Origin: CAZUZD01 sp964624465
Lineage (GTDB): Bacteria > Planctomycetota > Planctomycetia > Isosphaerales > Isosphaeraceae
NCBI GenBank assembly: GCA_964624465.1
Contig: CAZUZD010000167.1
Coordinates: 1-13,128, forward strand
DNA: 13,128 bases
Direction: 5' to 3'
Part shown: one piece after another, positions 12,677-13,128 of the stretch
Position numbering within the stretch: position 1 is the stretch's first letter
Layout: each line of letters starts with the position of its first letter
Position numbers and translations under genes: made by a program
The notes under the pieces: model-generated
What the model was told of the DNA's origin: nothing
What the model saw: the letters and a program-made list of their open reading frames with translations, nothing else
Databases searched by the model: none

Positions 12677-13128
12677 TCACTCGGCGGGCTCGACCATGCT
12701 GGCCCCCGGGCCTGGCAGTGGCGGGGGGGCGGCGGGGGGTGTGGACGAGGCAGGCCGGCGGGGGGCCTCGGTCAGCTCGGGGCCCGGGATCGCGGGGGCC
12801 TCGCGCTCGAAGGCGAGGACCTGGGGGCGTGGCAGGGCGTCGTCGAGCGCCCGCGCCAGCCGGTGCTCGCGGGCCTCCAGCGGCCCGCGCATCAGGTCGC
12901 GGAGCACGTGCAGCGGGCCGGGGGGCCGTCGCGGCCGGAGCGCCCGCAGGATCAGGGCGTCGAGCACCTCGGGCCAGAGCCCGGCGGCGCCCGGGTCGTC
13001 GGCGGCGAGGTTCGTGCCCTCGGCCAGCAGGGCGCGGCGGAAGGTGGGGTTGCCGCGCCAGACCTCGGCGACGATGTTCCAGCGCGCCGCCAGGGCGGCG
13101 TCGGGCCCCGGCCGGGCGGGGGCGAACC
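12677..13128 (-). CDS. Unrecognised protein, C-terminal part only (cut by right edge)
   Basis: On the minus strand the frame stays open from the right edge to TGA at 12677-12679, giving about 150 residues. An internal GTG at 12967 is not needed as a start because coding-like sequence continues to its right. The first visible segment contains RWNIVAEVWRGNPTFRRALL and NLAADDPGAAGLWPEVLDALI, with amphipathic helix spacing. After this come an Arg-rich helical stretch (LHVLRDLMRGPLEAREHRLA) and a Pro/Ala-rich tail ending SMVEPAE. No family, signal peptide or membrane segment is recognised. Codons end in G or C as in neighbouring genes, which supports coding. The convergent arrangement 25 nt from queA suggests no functional link. 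Confidence 0.55.
   Translation of the reverse strand, partial: FAPARPGPDAALAARWNIVAEVWRGNPTFRRALLAEGTNLAADDPGAAGLWPEVLDALILRALRPRRPPGPLHVLRDLMRGPLEAREHRLARALDDALPRPQVLAFEREAPAIPGPELTEAPRRPASSTPPAAPPPLPGPGASMVEPAE

Noticed and set aside
1..13128. Search for CRISPR arrays, tRNA genes, insertion sequences and defence genes.
   Set aside because: No regularly spaced direct repeats, tRNA-like cloverleaf, transposase motifs or nuclease/helicase defence motifs were seen on either strand.

Overview
The window is very GC-rich, with third codon positions that are almost always G or C and long stop-free shadow frames in every gene. Gene content suggests a planctomycete, perhaps of the Isosphaeraceae type: a DUF4091/DNRLRE protein, a FAS1 protein beside an ECF sigma factor and an RskA-like anti-sigma factor, a sugar phosphate isomerase/epimerase and an HpcH/HpaI aldolase. 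No rRNA or other phylogenetic marker is present, so this placement is inference. I see no tRNA, rRNA, CRISPR array, transposase, integrase or phage gene.

Left part, plus strand (1-5770). A large protein with a DUF4091 region and a C-terminal DNRLRE domain is cut by the left edge. It is followed by a zinc-free medium-chain dehydrogenase/reductase, an HpaI-type class II aldolase with all key residues, and a short acyl-CoA-dehydrogenase-like protein that seems to lack the usual catalytic Glu motif. The genes run the same way but are separated by 113-180 nt spacers. Two of these spacers hold strong GC hairpins without T-tracts, so a single tight operon is not shown.

Convergent gene-free spacer (5771-6220). 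It holds a pair of inverted, near-identical 35/36-nt arms, each itself a hairpin (REPIN/BIME-like). It also holds a 12-bp palindrome, a second hairpin and a short direct repeat.

Central minus-strand module (6221-9278). In transcription order it has a secreted triple-FAS1 protein, an ECF sigma factor and a membrane-anchored RskA-like anti-sigma factor. The last two are 3 nt apart, so translational coupling is likely. The arrangement resembles the mycobacterial SigK-RskA system, which controls the FAS1 proteins Mpt70 and Mpt83. A possible promoter upstream of the FAS1 gene (ATCC-N16-CGAAT) resembles the SigK consensus as I remember it. This is the most interesting part of the window.

Right part. 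Minus-strand genes for a sugar phosphate isomerase/epimerase and a GT4 glycosyltransferase come next. The glycosyltransferase is divergent from queA on the plus strand (TTG start, queuosine synthesis). queA converges on an unrecognised minus-strand gene cut by the right edge.

I found no clear case of a wholly new system. The FAS1-sigma-RskA cluster, the REPIN-like element and the atypical acyl-CoA dehydrogenase are the items most worth following up.
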